From the NCBI GenBank assembly GCA_020349865.1, contig CP070700.1, forward strand, positions 1,744,961 to 1,775,035: a stretch of DNA of 30,075 nucleotides, in the 5' to 3' direction. Made by a program: the position numbers and the translations under genes. The notes beneath the pieces are model-generated. The model was given only the letters and a program-made list of their open reading frames with translations, was not told the origin of the DNA and ran no database searches. The stretch is from Desulfobacteraceae bacterium. GTDB taxonomy: Bacteria > Desulfobacterota > DSM-4660 > Desulfatiglandales > Desulfatiglandaceae. Positions 8,488-16,985 of the stretch are shown here, piece after piece. How positions within the stretch are numbered: position 1 is the stretch's first letter; each line of letters opens with the position of its first letter.

Positions 8488-10603
8488 TGCTCCCACTGAT
8501 GTACCAGGAGTTGCGCTGCGACGGATTCGTAGGCAAACGTATGCAGTAGTCTATCCAAGCCGTCTTGGTAATGCCAATATTGGATGGCTGGCACGATATC
8601 TCCATCTACAACCGGAGGAGACATTCGAGGCGATTTTAAGATATCGATCCAATACAGCCGCGGTTCGGGCTCTTTACAGAGATCACATCCAACACATCGA
8701 TGCGAGATTTCCGGGGCTAGCTCGGGCGAGGCGCGCCTTGAGAAGCGCAGGCCAGGCTGTACGGGCCGTTTCGGCAGATGGTCAAAGTGGGCGCATTTAT
8801 GTGACCGGTTTGGCTTTTCAAAGCTGGAGTCTACATCTTGAAAACCACCAGTCTATCGTCCTGCCGCTGTCTACGGGCTTTAGAACCGTCATGCGCGATG
8901 CTACAGCCCGCCGTCGTCGCCAAGCCCGTGTCCGGGCTGTCACTCCTGATTTCACAGCATTGGAAGCGGAACTTAGAAGGATTCGCGATGTGTCCAGATC
9001 CCTTGATATGGATATCGGTCTGTTCAGGAGTCTGACTCAGCAGAGTGCAAGGGATATCGCCATGCTCGAGGCTTTGGATGGGATGATAAATGTGCTGCTG
9101 AGGTTTCCTAAAAGCCCTCCCATAGATTCCGATGACAGAACGAATTTGGAGTCACTCCAGAGACAACTCAGAACGCTAATTAATCGGGCTTACCAACACA
9201 TGATGGTGAACCCTCCTGATTCGCTAAGACAAAATCTTGTGCGCAACCGGAACCGTCGTTCAACCACGCTCATGCAGTTGATCGAAAATGCGACCTTTAT
9301 ACGGCACGTACGTACACTGGTAAACAATCGGGATATTGCACCGGCTGAACTTTGGACAAGTACCGCGGACACTCTTCGACAAGCTGCGTCAGTCCTTCTT
9401 CTATCGCCTCAGGCTGATGCATTTATCGATCGACACGTCCTTCCACTCATCAATTTACTTGCCAGCAGGCCATTCGACACACAGGGTCTGCGTGCTCCTC
9501 ATTACCCCGCGTTTCAACGGGCAGTCATCAACGCACCTGCAGCACCTTCAGGTTCGAATAGTGTCCTGGTTATTTTTGGAGGGTTAGCGGGTACCGCTAC
9601 ATTGACGGTTGGAAACCTTCCAGGCCCGGCGTCGCTTTCTGTGGCCGTACTGGAACTGTCTGCTCCCTCTCTCATGGGGCGCATTGTGGAATCTACCCTC
9701 CGGGTGGAACGGGGAAATTTTTACGCGGGCCGCATGTATCGTGCTTTGACCACTATCGCAGGTTTAAGCCGGGCCGAGCGGGTAGCATTGATTGAAGCTA
9801 TTGATCAAGGGGACGTGGCCGCGCTTAGAAGGGTGAACTGGTCCAATAAATTCATGAACAGCCCGGCGTGGGGTTCGGCACTGGCCGTTGCTTCTGCGAT
9901 TTGTCTGTTTGTGGCTATCAGATCGGACGATGCCAGTACATTACGATACTGGTCGAACATACTCGGTTCAGCCAGTGGTACCGCCATCGGGGTCTCGGTG
10001 GCTCTGCAACGGTACTCTACGCTGTTGAGAAACGGAATTGTAAGAGGTATCGGTGGGAAGGTGTTGGGTGTCGTAGGAGGGTTGGCCGCTGTGGTATCTG
10101 GCTCGGTAACCGCTGTTGAAGAGTATCAGACAGGCGATCGGGTGGGGATGGGTATCGCTATTTTCGGTGCAGCGGGTGGGGCTTTGACGGTAGCTGGTTT
10201 TCTAGTCGCTTCTGGCGCTGGGGTCTCGTGTACCATTGCCGGAGCCCCAGTGGGCGTCATACTTATGGCTTTGGGGATTATCATCGGTATTGGCGCGGCA
10301 ATCGTAGCTCTGATTCGACAACTGACAACTGCCGGCAGTCACCTGATTTTTGAAGCCTTTATCAATCATTTTGGGACACAGTACGAATACACAAGGGCCA
10401 TTACAGCTAGGGCCGCACTCAGGCAAGCCTTTGAAGCGGTTCAGCGCGCCCACCACGGTGTGGATTTTTGGGATGGAGCGGCGGATAAAATGCCGGAACT
10501 GCATGACCTCGGTTTTGGGGTCGCACATATTGCGCAAATTACAGATGAAGAAGAATCCCTTGTCAGGAGAAGATTGCGAGCCGCGAGAAGAACCCTTAGG
10601 TAG
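8480..10603 (+). CDS. Unrecognised protein with C-terminal hydrophobic helices, candidate pore-forming effector
   Basis: I chose the ATG at 8480 (707 residues): GGGAGAG precedes it and it gives an ATGTCTGA overlap with the upstream stop. An upstream in-frame ATG at 8414 would run deep into the previous gene. Residues 1-350 are arginine-rich and helical. The C-terminal third has glycine/alanine-rich hydrophobic stretches at about 464-481, 525-548, 556-581 and 589-613, separated by very short turns, followed by an amphipathic tail. There is no signal peptide. I do not recognise a family. A soluble front and late hydrophobic hairpins fit a delivered pore-forming toxin of the colicin or VasX general type, and the EagR-like chaperone could shield these helices. 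An ordinary membrane protein is less likely given the long polar N-terminus. No immunity gene with membrane helices follows directly. Confidence 0.75.
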   Translation: MSDAPTDVPGVALRRIRRQTYAVVYPSRLGNANIGWLARYLHLQPEETFEAILRYRSNTAAVRALYRDHIQHIDARFPGLARARRALRSAGQAVRAVSADGQSGRIYVTGLAFQSWSLHLENHQSIVLPLSTGFRTVMRDATARRRRQARVRAVTPDFTALEAELRRIRDVSRSLDMDIGLFRSLTQQSARDIAMLEALDGMINVLLRFPKSPPIDSDDRTNLESLQRQLRTLINRAYQHMMVNPPDSLRQNLVRNRNRRSTTLMQLIENATFIRHVRTLVNNRDIAPAELWTSTADTLRQAASVLLLSPQADAFIDRHVLPLINLLASRPFDTQGLRAPHYPAFQRAVINAPAAPSGSNSVLVIFGGLAGTATLTVGNLPGPASLSVAVLELSAPSLMGRIVESTLRVERGNFYAGRMYRALTTIAGLSRAERVALIEAIDQGDVAALRRVNWSNKFMNSPAWGSALAVASAICLFVAIRSDDASTLRYWSNILGSASGTAIGVSVALQRYSTLLRNGIVRGIGGKVLGVVGGLAAVVSGSVTAVEEYQTGDRVGMGIAIFGAAGGALTVAGFLVASGAGVSCTIAGAPVGVILMALGIIIGIGAAIVALIRQLTTAGSHLIFEAFINHFGTQYEYTRAITARAALRQAFEAVQRAHHGVDFWDGAADKMPELHDLGFGVAHIAQITDEEESLVRRRLRAARRTLR

Positions 10604-10824
10604 TGCTACCTGCTGTCGATTATACGAAGTAGCGTATAAATGGTTCCCCGATAATGACAGGAAAGTGTAACCAGCGAGCCGTTTGGTTGTGTTGAACAAT
10701 ACAGGCTAAATGCTTCCGGCAATGTTTTCGAAGAAGACCTAAAAAACAAAGGGTATCGAAGTTGGCAACATTTTGATGAGCGTCACCATACCGGGAATCA
10801 GAGGATCAATTCTTTAGACCCAAA
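10604..10824 (+). other. Gap with possible frame-shifted coding remnant
   Basis: The 221 bases between two genes hold no intact gene. About 10657-10825 in frame 2 is open and reads like coding sequence (NVFEEDLKNKGYRSWQHFDE ... NSLDPK), running without a stop into the start of the next gene in a different frame. It could be the decayed end of an older cargo gene, or a frame-shifted N-terminal extension of the gene at 10825. No terminator is visible. Confidence 0.25.
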
Positions 10825-11739
10825 ATGTCTGAATACAAAAAACAAACAGACGAAGTTCATAACATTACTCTCGACTCAAAGATCACGAATATGAACTGGA
10901 GGCAGAAGATTGCCACGGTTGGTGATACGGTGAGTTTCTTTGTGCAAACGCATCATGTCGGAAGCGGGTCCGATATACAAGTAAAATTCGAAGATAAGAA
11001 GGGAAAGGTAAAGCTTAGTACGGGTGATGAGCCGGGAAAGTTGAAGGGAACGGTCTCAGGAAAGGTCTATGGTGATCAGTTTATGGGGACGATCATTGTG
11101 CCTGAGAAAGCGCGCGAAGAGCTTAAGTTTACGGTAAAGCTCAATAAGCACGGCCTTGAGATGAAATCCAAACCCATGATCGTTTTTCCAAAAATAAATG
11201 TAACCAATCTTAAGTGGGGGCAGAAGGAAGCGAGGAGAGGCGATATCGTCAAGCTCAGTGCTGATGTTGAAAACCTACCGGATGAAGCGGAGGTTATGAT
11301 CGTCATCTATGAATATGATCAGGATGGTGCCCATGACTTTATCACAAAGTTCTCCTGCAGAGTAAAGAACAAAAAAATCGAAGCAGAATGGGAGTTTGAA
11401 TACCATGAAGATACGGATGAGATTCCCACACAGGAAGAAAAAGAGAAATATGGGAAAAATTACAATCCCCCGGAATACTTTTTTGTAATCGATTTCTATG
11501 GCCAGAGATTTGGTGATGAGCAGGAGTCCGGGCTGTTGGAGTTTAAGGACTGGATTGAGGTTGGATTAAAAGATGGATATGGTGCCCCTATTAAAGATAA
11601 AAAGTTTGTTATAATCTGTGCTGGTGGTTCGAAAAAAGAGGGAAAACTTGACTCAAATGGTAAAGCCAAACTGGAGGATATTCCACCAGGTCCCTATGAA
11701 ATAGATTTTCCGGAAATTTCTGAATTTAAAAGAGAATAA
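10825..11739 (+). CDS. Ig/CnaB-like repeat protein, effector carrier candidate
   Basis: This 304-residue protein has no signal peptide. Two Ig-like modules start with matching motifs: ITNMNWRQKIATVGDTVSF (about 20-38) and VTNLKWGQKEARRGDIVKL (about 125-143). A CnaB-like module follows (about 241-297, KDWIEVGLKDGYGAPIKDK to IPPGPYEIDF). The second Ig plus CnaB part closely matches residues about 195-350 of the PAAR protein, including SGLLEFKDWIE. The PAAR domain itself is absent, so this looks like a duplicated PAAR tail acting as a free adaptor. It is immediately followed by a caspase-like gene, the same order as at the PAAR locus. Start choice is uncertain: no strong ribosome-binding site precedes the ATG, and an upstream remnant is open in another frame. 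Confidence 0.75.
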   Translation: MSEYKKQTDEVHNITLDSKITNMNWRQKIATVGDTVSFFVQTHHVGSGSDIQVKFEDKKGKVKLSTGDEPGKLKGTVSGKVYGDQFMGTIIVPEKAREELKFTVKLNKHGLEMKSKPMIVFPKINVTNLKWGQKEARRGDIVKLSADVENLPDEAEVMIVIYEYDQDGAHDFITKFSCRVKNKKIEAEWEFEYHEDTDEIPTQEEKEKYGKNYNPPEYFFVIDFYGQRFGDEQESGLLEFKDWIEVGLKDGYGAPIKDKKFVIICAGGSKKEGKLDSNGKAKLEDIPPGPYEIDFPEISEFKRE

Positions 11740-11778
11740 ATTATATATTAAGAACAGCATTCACATGAGTAGAATTAT

Positions 11779-12828
11779 ATGAGCAGTAACAGCAAAAAAG
11801 GAACTACCGGAATCTTTTCATGGTTTTTAACTCCTAAATATGAAAAACGCAGGATCGTTATTGCCGAGGGTATAGAATTTCATGAGTCCGATATTGGTTA
11901 CCATTCAGTTTTCGGATATTTGAAATATAAACTTGGCAAGAAGTTTATTGTAGATTCCAGTGGGCAAAAGGCCGAGTTTTATAATGAGGACCAAAAAGTT
12001 CATTATATTTTGAAAGTTGTTCATAAGAAAAGCGAGTTTAAGAAAGCAGTAGAAACGGAAGGAATTATTGTTATTTATGCTGGGCACTCCCGTTATGGCC
12101 GCGGTGCATGCTTTGATCAGTACACAGGATCTTTTGCTGTGAAGGGGGACCAATGGGAAAATGGAAACGATGGTGAAGATGGGTTGTTTCGGTTGGGTTA
12201 TACTTTTGTACCTGTTGCCATAAATGATATCCGAAGCCATCAATATCGATTTGCTCCCGTCCCAGTTATGTCTGTTAAGGGGCGTGGGAGACCTAAAAGA
12301 AAGAAGAGACATCCATTCAATTTCGAAAGAGTATTCAGATCGAAACGTCTAAGAATATTTAGACTCCCTGAGGATCTGCATAAATTTGTGATATCGAAAT
12401 ACAAGTCGGATTCAGATAAATATTATGGATTTTATAAACGGGAGAAGAAGAAATCGGTCAGGTATCTTATACTAAATGGTGGGTGGCAGAACACTCAATC
12501 GCCCGCCAATGAGCTGGGTACGGTTACAATAAAGTGCAGAACGTTTTGCCATTTTGGCTGCAGCTCTAAACAGCACTTTTGGCACATTATTAGACATCGT
12601 AAATACAAGGGATGGAAAAGACCTAAGCCACCCACTGAAAAATTTGCTTACTTCACTACGGCCCCTGGGATACTCTGGCACCTGTGGACATATTATTTAT
12701 TGACGTTTGATGAAGAAAATGATCCTGATAATAACGCAATACACTGGTGGAGAAGTCATCAGTTTGCTAAGAAAAAAACTAACGATCTATTGAAAGCTGA
12801 TGGGCGGCCACACTTTCAAGTTTATTAA
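11779..12828 (+). CDS. Putative caspase-like cysteine protease effector
   Basis: This 349-residue, lysine- and aromatic-rich protein has no signal peptide. The segment EGIIVIYAGHSRYGRG (H103) matches the strand-His-Gly motif of caspase-fold peptidases. A later strand followed by CRTFCHFGCSSKQHF (C257 or C261) is the candidate nucleophile site, followed by helices and FTTAPGILWHLWTYYLLTF, where such folds have a Thr/Ser-helix segment. The order His then Cys fits clan CD. It sits 39 bases after the Ig/CnaB carrier and 68 bases before an exported protein, which suggests a carrier-effector-immunity set. Overall similarity to the protein at 3862-5787 is slight apart from the motifs. The family assignment is by motif only; a structure prediction would be decisive. 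Confidence 0.6.
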   Translation: MSSNSKKGTTGIFSWFLTPKYEKRRIVIAEGIEFHESDIGYHSVFGYLKYKLGKKFIVDSSGQKAEFYNEDQKVHYILKVVHKKSEFKKAVETEGIIVIYAGHSRYGRGACFDQYTGSFAVKGDQWENGNDGEDGLFRLGYTFVPVAINDIRSHQYRFAPVPVMSVKGRGRPKRKKRHPFNFERVFRSKRLRIFRLPEDLHKFVISKYKSDSDKYYGFYKREKKKSVRYLILNGGWQNTQSPANELGTVTIKCRTFCHFGCSSKQHFWHIIRHRKYKGWKRPKPPTEKFAYFTTAPGILWHLWTYYLLTFDEENDPDNNAIHWWRSHQFAKKKTNDLLKADGRPHFQVY

Positions 12829-12896
12829 ATATCGTTAATAAGTCTTGGAGGTCCATTTATTAAAAAAAATTAGAAACATAAGAGAATGCAGTAGTT

Positions 12897-13577
12897 ATGG
12901 TTTATAAATATTTCTTTTTATGCACTGTTACGATATTATCCATGATAGGAGTGCAGTGTGTTGCACTCAAACAAAGGGGTGAAAATCAAATGTACGAGAA
13001 TATTGAAACAGCTATCAAAAAGCTCGATTTGCATAATGACAAAGGGGTGACTAGCATAGCACGGAAAATAAAGGAAGAATCTTGGACAGACCCCAGAAAA
13101 GTAGTTAATATTCTTCATTCCGCCAATAAAGATGAGGCAAAAAAGGCTGCATTAGTTCTTCTGTCTATAGATGAACTTGCTATGACACCGGTACTTGATT
13201 CAATATTCCGTAAAATACCAGAAAAATATGTTTGGGATATGGACATTTTAGTTTCCAATCAACTTCGGATTCGCGCAAAGATAGTGAAAGCTTTGAATGA
13301 AATGCTACTTGATAAGCGAATTCTTGAAGACCCTGACGAGCCTGTAGAACTCGAAGAGGCACCACCTTCACGCCGAGTATGTGATGACGCATATATTATG
13401 ATGAGGAGATTATTTGCTTATGAAGAAAACGACGAAGAACTTACAACAAATATCGATGTTTTTCTTGATATGACTGATGAAGAGCGCGACGCTGAAATTG
13501 ATAGAGCAAAAAATGAGAAGAAATGGACGTCACTTGTAGAAAAAGCCTTTGATGAAGTTGAGGACGAAGAATTTTAA
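12897..13577 (+). CDS. Exported helical protein, candidate periplasmic immunity protein
   Basis: This 226-residue protein begins with a signal peptide: VYKYF, a hydrophobic core LCTVTILSMIGV, then QCVA. The cysteine in this region is not in a canonical lipobox, so secretion as a soluble periplasmic protein is more likely than lipidation. The mature part is predominantly helical and charged, with units reminiscent of HEAT-type repeats (KKAALVLLSIDELAMTPVLD), and ends very acidic (EDEEF). The position directly after the caspase-like gene, plus export, fits a protector against a toxin acting in the periplasm, but no family was recognised. No strong ribosome-binding site is seen before the ATG. 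Confidence 0.65.
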   Translation: MVYKYFFLCTVTILSMIGVQCVALKQRGENQMYENIETAIKKLDLHNDKGVTSIARKIKEESWTDPRKVVNILHSANKDEAKKAALVLLSIDELAMTPVLDSIFRKIPEKYVWDMDILVSNQLRIRAKIVKALNEMLLDKRILEDPDEPVELEEAPPSRRVCDDAYIMMRRLFAYEENDEELTTNIDVFLDMTDEERDAEIDRAKNEKKWTSLVEKAFDEVEDEEF

Positions 13578-13763
13578 CTTTAGACTGTAAAGATGGCCAG
13601 AAGAAATAGATCTGCTCTCTTGACTGGTAAAGATAATAAAACTTAACAGTGTGAAAATATAGCGTAGAATATCCGTTATAAGGTGGCTGATTAAAGCTAT
13701 ATTCTAACCATATTGTTTAAAGGAAAATCGCGCCTATAAAACCTAAATTATTGGAAAAAGCGA
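13578..13763. other. Non-coding AT-rich gap
   Basis: I see only short chance frames between the exported protein gene and relic A. No convincing promoter, terminator or RNA gene is visible. Confidence 0.5.
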
Positions 13764-14374
13764 GACGTCCATAAATAAATAACTTTGGAAAAAGAGGAAA
13801 AATAGGGGTGTCCATAAATAAGTTAATAGCTTGATAATTTACAAATAGAGTAATTTGAAGGGGATATGTCAAGAAAATTCGATCAGACGTTCGTCCACCT
13901 CGCCTGCTTGGCTTGAGAGCTGGCCTGAGTTTGCGATTGCGGTTAGGCCCCTGGGGTATGGCATCATATTATTATTCGCGGAATTGAATGGCGCGAGTTT
14001 TTTATAGACGACCAGGACTTAATAACTTGTTTGAACAGGTTGTCTATTCTGCTGACGGAAATCCAGACTATTTGCTATCATTAGGTGTTAATGCCCAATT
14101 ACGCACATTTTTTATTGTGCAGTTTACCTGCTGAAATTTCCCAAGAGATGTATTTTATTCCAGGAGGCGCCTACGTCTGAAAGTGGAAGCAAGAAGCCTT
14201 ATGTGTTTCTGAGCGGTGCGAGAATTAGGAAATATCATAACAAATTTAGTCACACGCTTTGGTTTGACGCAACCAACTACGGGGTATGTACTAAGAAGAG
14301 AAGAAAAAATCGTAAAAGGGAGTAAATATCCATTGGACGCTTAAATAATTTATTTATGGACGTTCCTATTTTGC
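13764..14374. mobile_element. Relic element A with degenerate Y1 (HUH) transposase gene and inverted ends
   Basis: The left end (AATAGGGGTGTCCATAAATA, about 13800-13820) is matched in inverted orientation at about 14350-14374. A second, partial left end lies at 13764-13782. Inside, ATGTCAAGAAAA (about 13866) begins a transposase-like frame broken by a GC-rich palindromic stretch (about 13893-13950). It continues on the + strand as PGVWHHIIIRGIEWREFF and LLTEIQTICYH, a stop, then LMPNYAHFLL (about 14089-14120). The pattern HHIIxRGIxRR...MPNxAHFLL is the Y1_Tnp/REP-associated transposase signature with a decayed HUH motif. The catalytic tyrosine region is missing and several frames are broken, so it is inactive. 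The rest (14130-14340) carries a coding-like piece ending KKRRKNRKRE then stop. Confidence 0.8.
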
Positions 14375-14426
14375 TCTGGAGTTAAAAACCATAGAGTCAG
14401 TTTATGAATTAGCGCGAGCTCAGTTG

Positions 14427-14476
14427 GATTTGAATTTGTTTCGGCCTGACCTGGCGCGATAGAGAGAATTCAAATC
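14427..14476. repeat. Inverted repeat in leader of the next operon
   Basis: GATTTGAATT (14427-14436) is the exact reverse complement of AATTCAAATC (14467-14476), with 30 bases between. It lies about 85 bases before the start of the 14560 gene, so it could be an operator-like site or just a relic edge. Confidence 0.4.
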
Positions 14477-14515
14477 ATCGCTTTGAGCGGCAAAGTGATG
14501 AAAAAGTGAAGCGAT
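14476..14515 (+). promoter_or_regulatory. Two mutually exclusive hairpins in a 5' leader
   Basis: CATCGCTTTG (14476-14485) can pair with CAAAGTGATG (14491-14500) with one mismatch and a five-base loop, followed by five A. Alternatively ATCGCTT (14477-14483) can pair perfectly with AAGCGAT (14509-14515). The alternatives share the same left arm and lie 45-85 bases before the TTG start at 14560. Such a layout resembles an attenuator or translational switch, but no ligand class is recognised. Confidence 0.3.
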
Positions 14516-14559
14516 CAACCTCAACAAATCCATTCTGATGTTGTTTAATAGGGGGTGCA

Positions 14560-15534
14560 TTGAAAAGAGTTCTTCGTAAAGGTTCTCAACAATTTAATAT
14601 TCTTGAGAAACGCGAAATTCAGCCCGATGACAAGTTGAAAACTTTCCGCGACAATACTTCTGCGCTCAACTTTCTTAGGGGATTAATGCGAGACAATCTC
14701 AACACGGCAATTCTGCGAAATATTGTAAAGCAGAAACTCTCTCAAACACGGTTTTCAAAAGTGGGCGAGCGCAAGGTCATTGAGAATTTGGCCTCTCAGC
14801 TGGTTAGCGGGCAGCTCAGAATCGCCGTGTTGCCGGTTGCAATCCCAACATGGGCTTACGAAGCGCCTGAACTTATTGAAGAAGAAGTTGTTGAGGCATT
14901 TGAAGAAAAAGAATTGGAAACCGCATGGATTAAATTCCAGGTAGTTGATGACGCAACAGGAAAACCGATTCCTGAAATAAATCTGAAAATAGCATTACCT
15001 GACGGTTATCATCAAGATTCTCGTACCGATCAGGAAGGAATTATCGAAATAAAAGATATTATCCCAGGAAACTGCGAAGTAACTTGTGAGATCAAGGGTG
15101 CAACACTTGAAGATACCCTTGCTTTTGTGAGTATGGGTATATGGCGTTCTGATAAAGTAGATGAGGATGAAATTGAGGATGAACCTATATCCGGGTCGCT
15201 TATCGCAGTGATCGAGAAACACAAGGTAAAAACTGGAGAAACCCAGGAAAGTGTGGCTTCAGAGGCGGGCTTGACTTGGCAGGAGTTGGCTAAGTTCAAC
15301 TGGAACACATCGGATCCTGCAGATATTGACGAACATCTTAGCTTCGATGTCGGGTGCACAAAAACAACCGAAGACGGCAAGAGTTACATCTTCGACGACT
15401 CAGACAATCCCGGCATCATTTACGTCCCTAAGCAATGGAAAAAGGAAGCGCTCGCTACTGATACCACTCATACGATTCGTGTTACAGGATTACAGCCTGT
15501 TGAGGGTATTGGCAAATATATTTTTTCGATATGA
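14560..15534 (+). CDS. CnaB-like plus LysM-like carrier protein, possibly frame-shifted at its 3' end
   Basis: This 324-residue protein starts at TTG, supported by a GGGGGTG ribosome-binding site 5-10 bases upstream. Residues 1-125 are helical and unassigned. Residues about 130-190 are a CnaB-like module (TAWIKFQVVDDATGKPIPEI ... IIPGNCEVTCEI). Residues about 222-265 resemble LysM (HKVKTGETQESVASEAGLTWQELAKFNW), and a segment about 270-305 ends IIYVPKQW. There is no signal peptide. It shares the CnaB module with the PAAR tail and with the proteins at 10825 and 24837, so it is probably the adaptor for the large effector downstream. The frame ends FSI just after a run of six T (15521-15526); one base fewer would add about 16 residues reading RYEYEKEMLAKGKDYRS, stopping at 15580. 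This may be a real frameshift or a sequencing slip. Confidence 0.75.
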   Translation: MKRVLRKGSQQFNILEKREIQPDDKLKTFRDNTSALNFLRGLMRDNLNTAILRNIVKQKLSQTRFSKVGERKVIENLASQLVSGQLRIAVLPVAIPTWAYEAPELIEEEVVEAFEEKELETAWIKFQVVDDATGKPIPEINLKIALPDGYHQDSRTDQEGIIEIKDIIPGNCEVTCEIKGATLEDTLAFVSMGIWRSDKVDEDEIEDEPISGSLIAVIEKHKVKTGETQESVASEAGLTWQELAKFNWNTSDPADIDEHLSFDVGCTKTTEDGKSYIFDDSDNPGIIYVPKQWKKEALATDTTHTIRVTGLQPVEGIGKYIFSI

Positions 15535-15633
15535 ATACGAAAAAGAAATGCTTGCCAAGGGAAAAGACTATCGAAGTTAGTTCCTGAAAACGGGTGCTTT
15601 GCAAAAAGAACACAATAGTGAAAGGAATGTGGT

Positions 15634-16971
15634 TTGAAGACTCGGATTAAGTTATTTCTTCTCGCAGTGATATTATTAACTTCAATCTGTGGAGTAGATA
15701 ATGAAAATGTTATGACAAAGACATATGATAGTGCAACTTTAATTAATAACCACAACCATAAGTATAGCGTGTATTTTGAGCGAGGAACAGATAATATATA
15801 TGCTAAGAAATCCCTTTATGCCGAAACAACAGTAAGCGAAAAAATAAGAGATATTATAGAGACAGCTTTCAATAAGAGTAATGAGCAAATTTTGCAGGAA
15901 TTAGCCAAGAAGCTGAAGCATCTTGAAAGAGACAAATACCTCGCGTTTCTTGACAATGTGAATTCCACTCGGAATGTATGTCGAAAACAGGTTTTGCCTA
16001 ATGGGGAAACGCTTGGGGAGTACGCTAACAAAGGGAACCAAGTTGAGTTGCTGATGGAGCTCATAAGCAAATCTTCGAATGGGGAGACTATGGAATTAAC
16101 GGAATGTGTGCAGACAGCCACCGCGCAGCGTGATGAAAGAGATATCCTAATCGCTGGCTTAGTAAAAGGAAAGACAGGTGATGGAAAAACGGGGTTAAAG
16201 CCCATTATCAACGTCGATGGTTGGGCTTATATCATCTCTCCACAGATTCTTACGGCATGGCCTGGAAGAGAGATTTCGGCCTTGACTATAATAAGTCCAG
16301 TGAATGGGCCTTGGAAAGTGATTAAGGCTCATACATTACAGAAACGACTGTGTACGCACTGTCAGAGCTGGAAAAAGAATGAGAAAATCCCGATCAAGGA
16401 GTATTTGTCTCTAACAAACAACACCCACTTGCTGCTCGCCACCAAGGGAGGGCAACCAATAGGGTGGTTGGACATGGACAAATTGGCGTTTTATGATGCC
16501 GATTGGGAAAGCTATGCAAAGAGGTCAGCTGATTTCTTTCGCAGAGGATATGCGTGGTATTTTCATGGTTTCTGGAAAAGACCTGATAACTGTGATGTTG
16601 ATGATGTCGGTTATCCCATTGAAGCCGGTCAAGACAATAAAAAAAAAATATTATTTCATAAAGGTCACATTATTTCTTTAGATTTCTTGAATTTAATTGA
16701 GGGTACAATCGAAGGCAAACTTATTCGTGACGATTCCATCACTAATAATTATTACGATGATTCGATGAATTACGTTTTGATTAGAGATTTCCATCTTATA
16801 TTAAGTCTCTTGAACTATGATGCACAAGTAATCTACTATCGCGCGGAACCAAGAGGAGATATGGACTATATCAGAGATCTTTTCGGTATTGTCTTAATTG
16901 GAGATAACAGTGTGTACCCTCACTTCGCAACTACCAAATTAAAAAAAGCCGATGTATTAGGACTTAAATAA
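15634..16971 (+). CDS. Exported protein of unknown function, candidate immunity protein of the large effector
   Basis: This 445-residue protein starts at TTG with AAAGGA eight bases upstream. A clear signal peptide is present (KTRIK, then LFLLAVILLTSICG), cleaved around residue 20; the cysteine at 19 is not in a standard lipobox. The mature chain has a helical N-terminal half with charged repeats (EQILQELAKKLKHLERDK), a CxxC pair (C240, C243) and an SH3-like stretch (HLLLATKGGQPIGWLDMDKL, about 264-283). I recognise no family. It lies 14 bases before the giant protease-like gene, within an operon whose other members lack signal peptides. Export makes a periplasmic protective role against a cell-wall toxin plausible. 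Alternatively it could be an enzyme or an accessory binding protein. Confidence 0.6.
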   Translation: MKTRIKLFLLAVILLTSICGVDNENVMTKTYDSATLINNHNHKYSVYFERGTDNIYAKKSLYAETTVSEKIRDIIETAFNKSNEQILQELAKKLKHLERDKYLAFLDNVNSTRNVCRKQVLPNGETLGEYANKGNQVELLMELISKSSNGETMELTECVQTATAQRDERDILIAGLVKGKTGDGKTGLKPIINVDGWAYIISPQILTAWPGREISALTIISPVNGPWKVIKAHTLQKRLCTHCQSWKKNEKIPIKEYLSLTNNTHLLLATKGGQPIGWLDMDKLAFYDADWESYAKRSADFFRRGYAWYFHGFWKRPDNCDVDDVGYPIEAGQDNKKKILFHKGHIISLDFLNLIEGTIEGKLIRDDSITNNYYDDSMNYVLIRDFHLILSLLNYDAQVIYYRAEPRGDMDYIRDLFGIVLIGDNSVYPHFATTKLKKADVLGLK

Positions 16972-16985
16972 CTGGGGAAAATAAA

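Noticed and set aside
13764..14374. CRISPR array or att sites in the repeat-rich gap
   Set aside because: Repeats are not regularly spaced and resolve into relic transposase elements.
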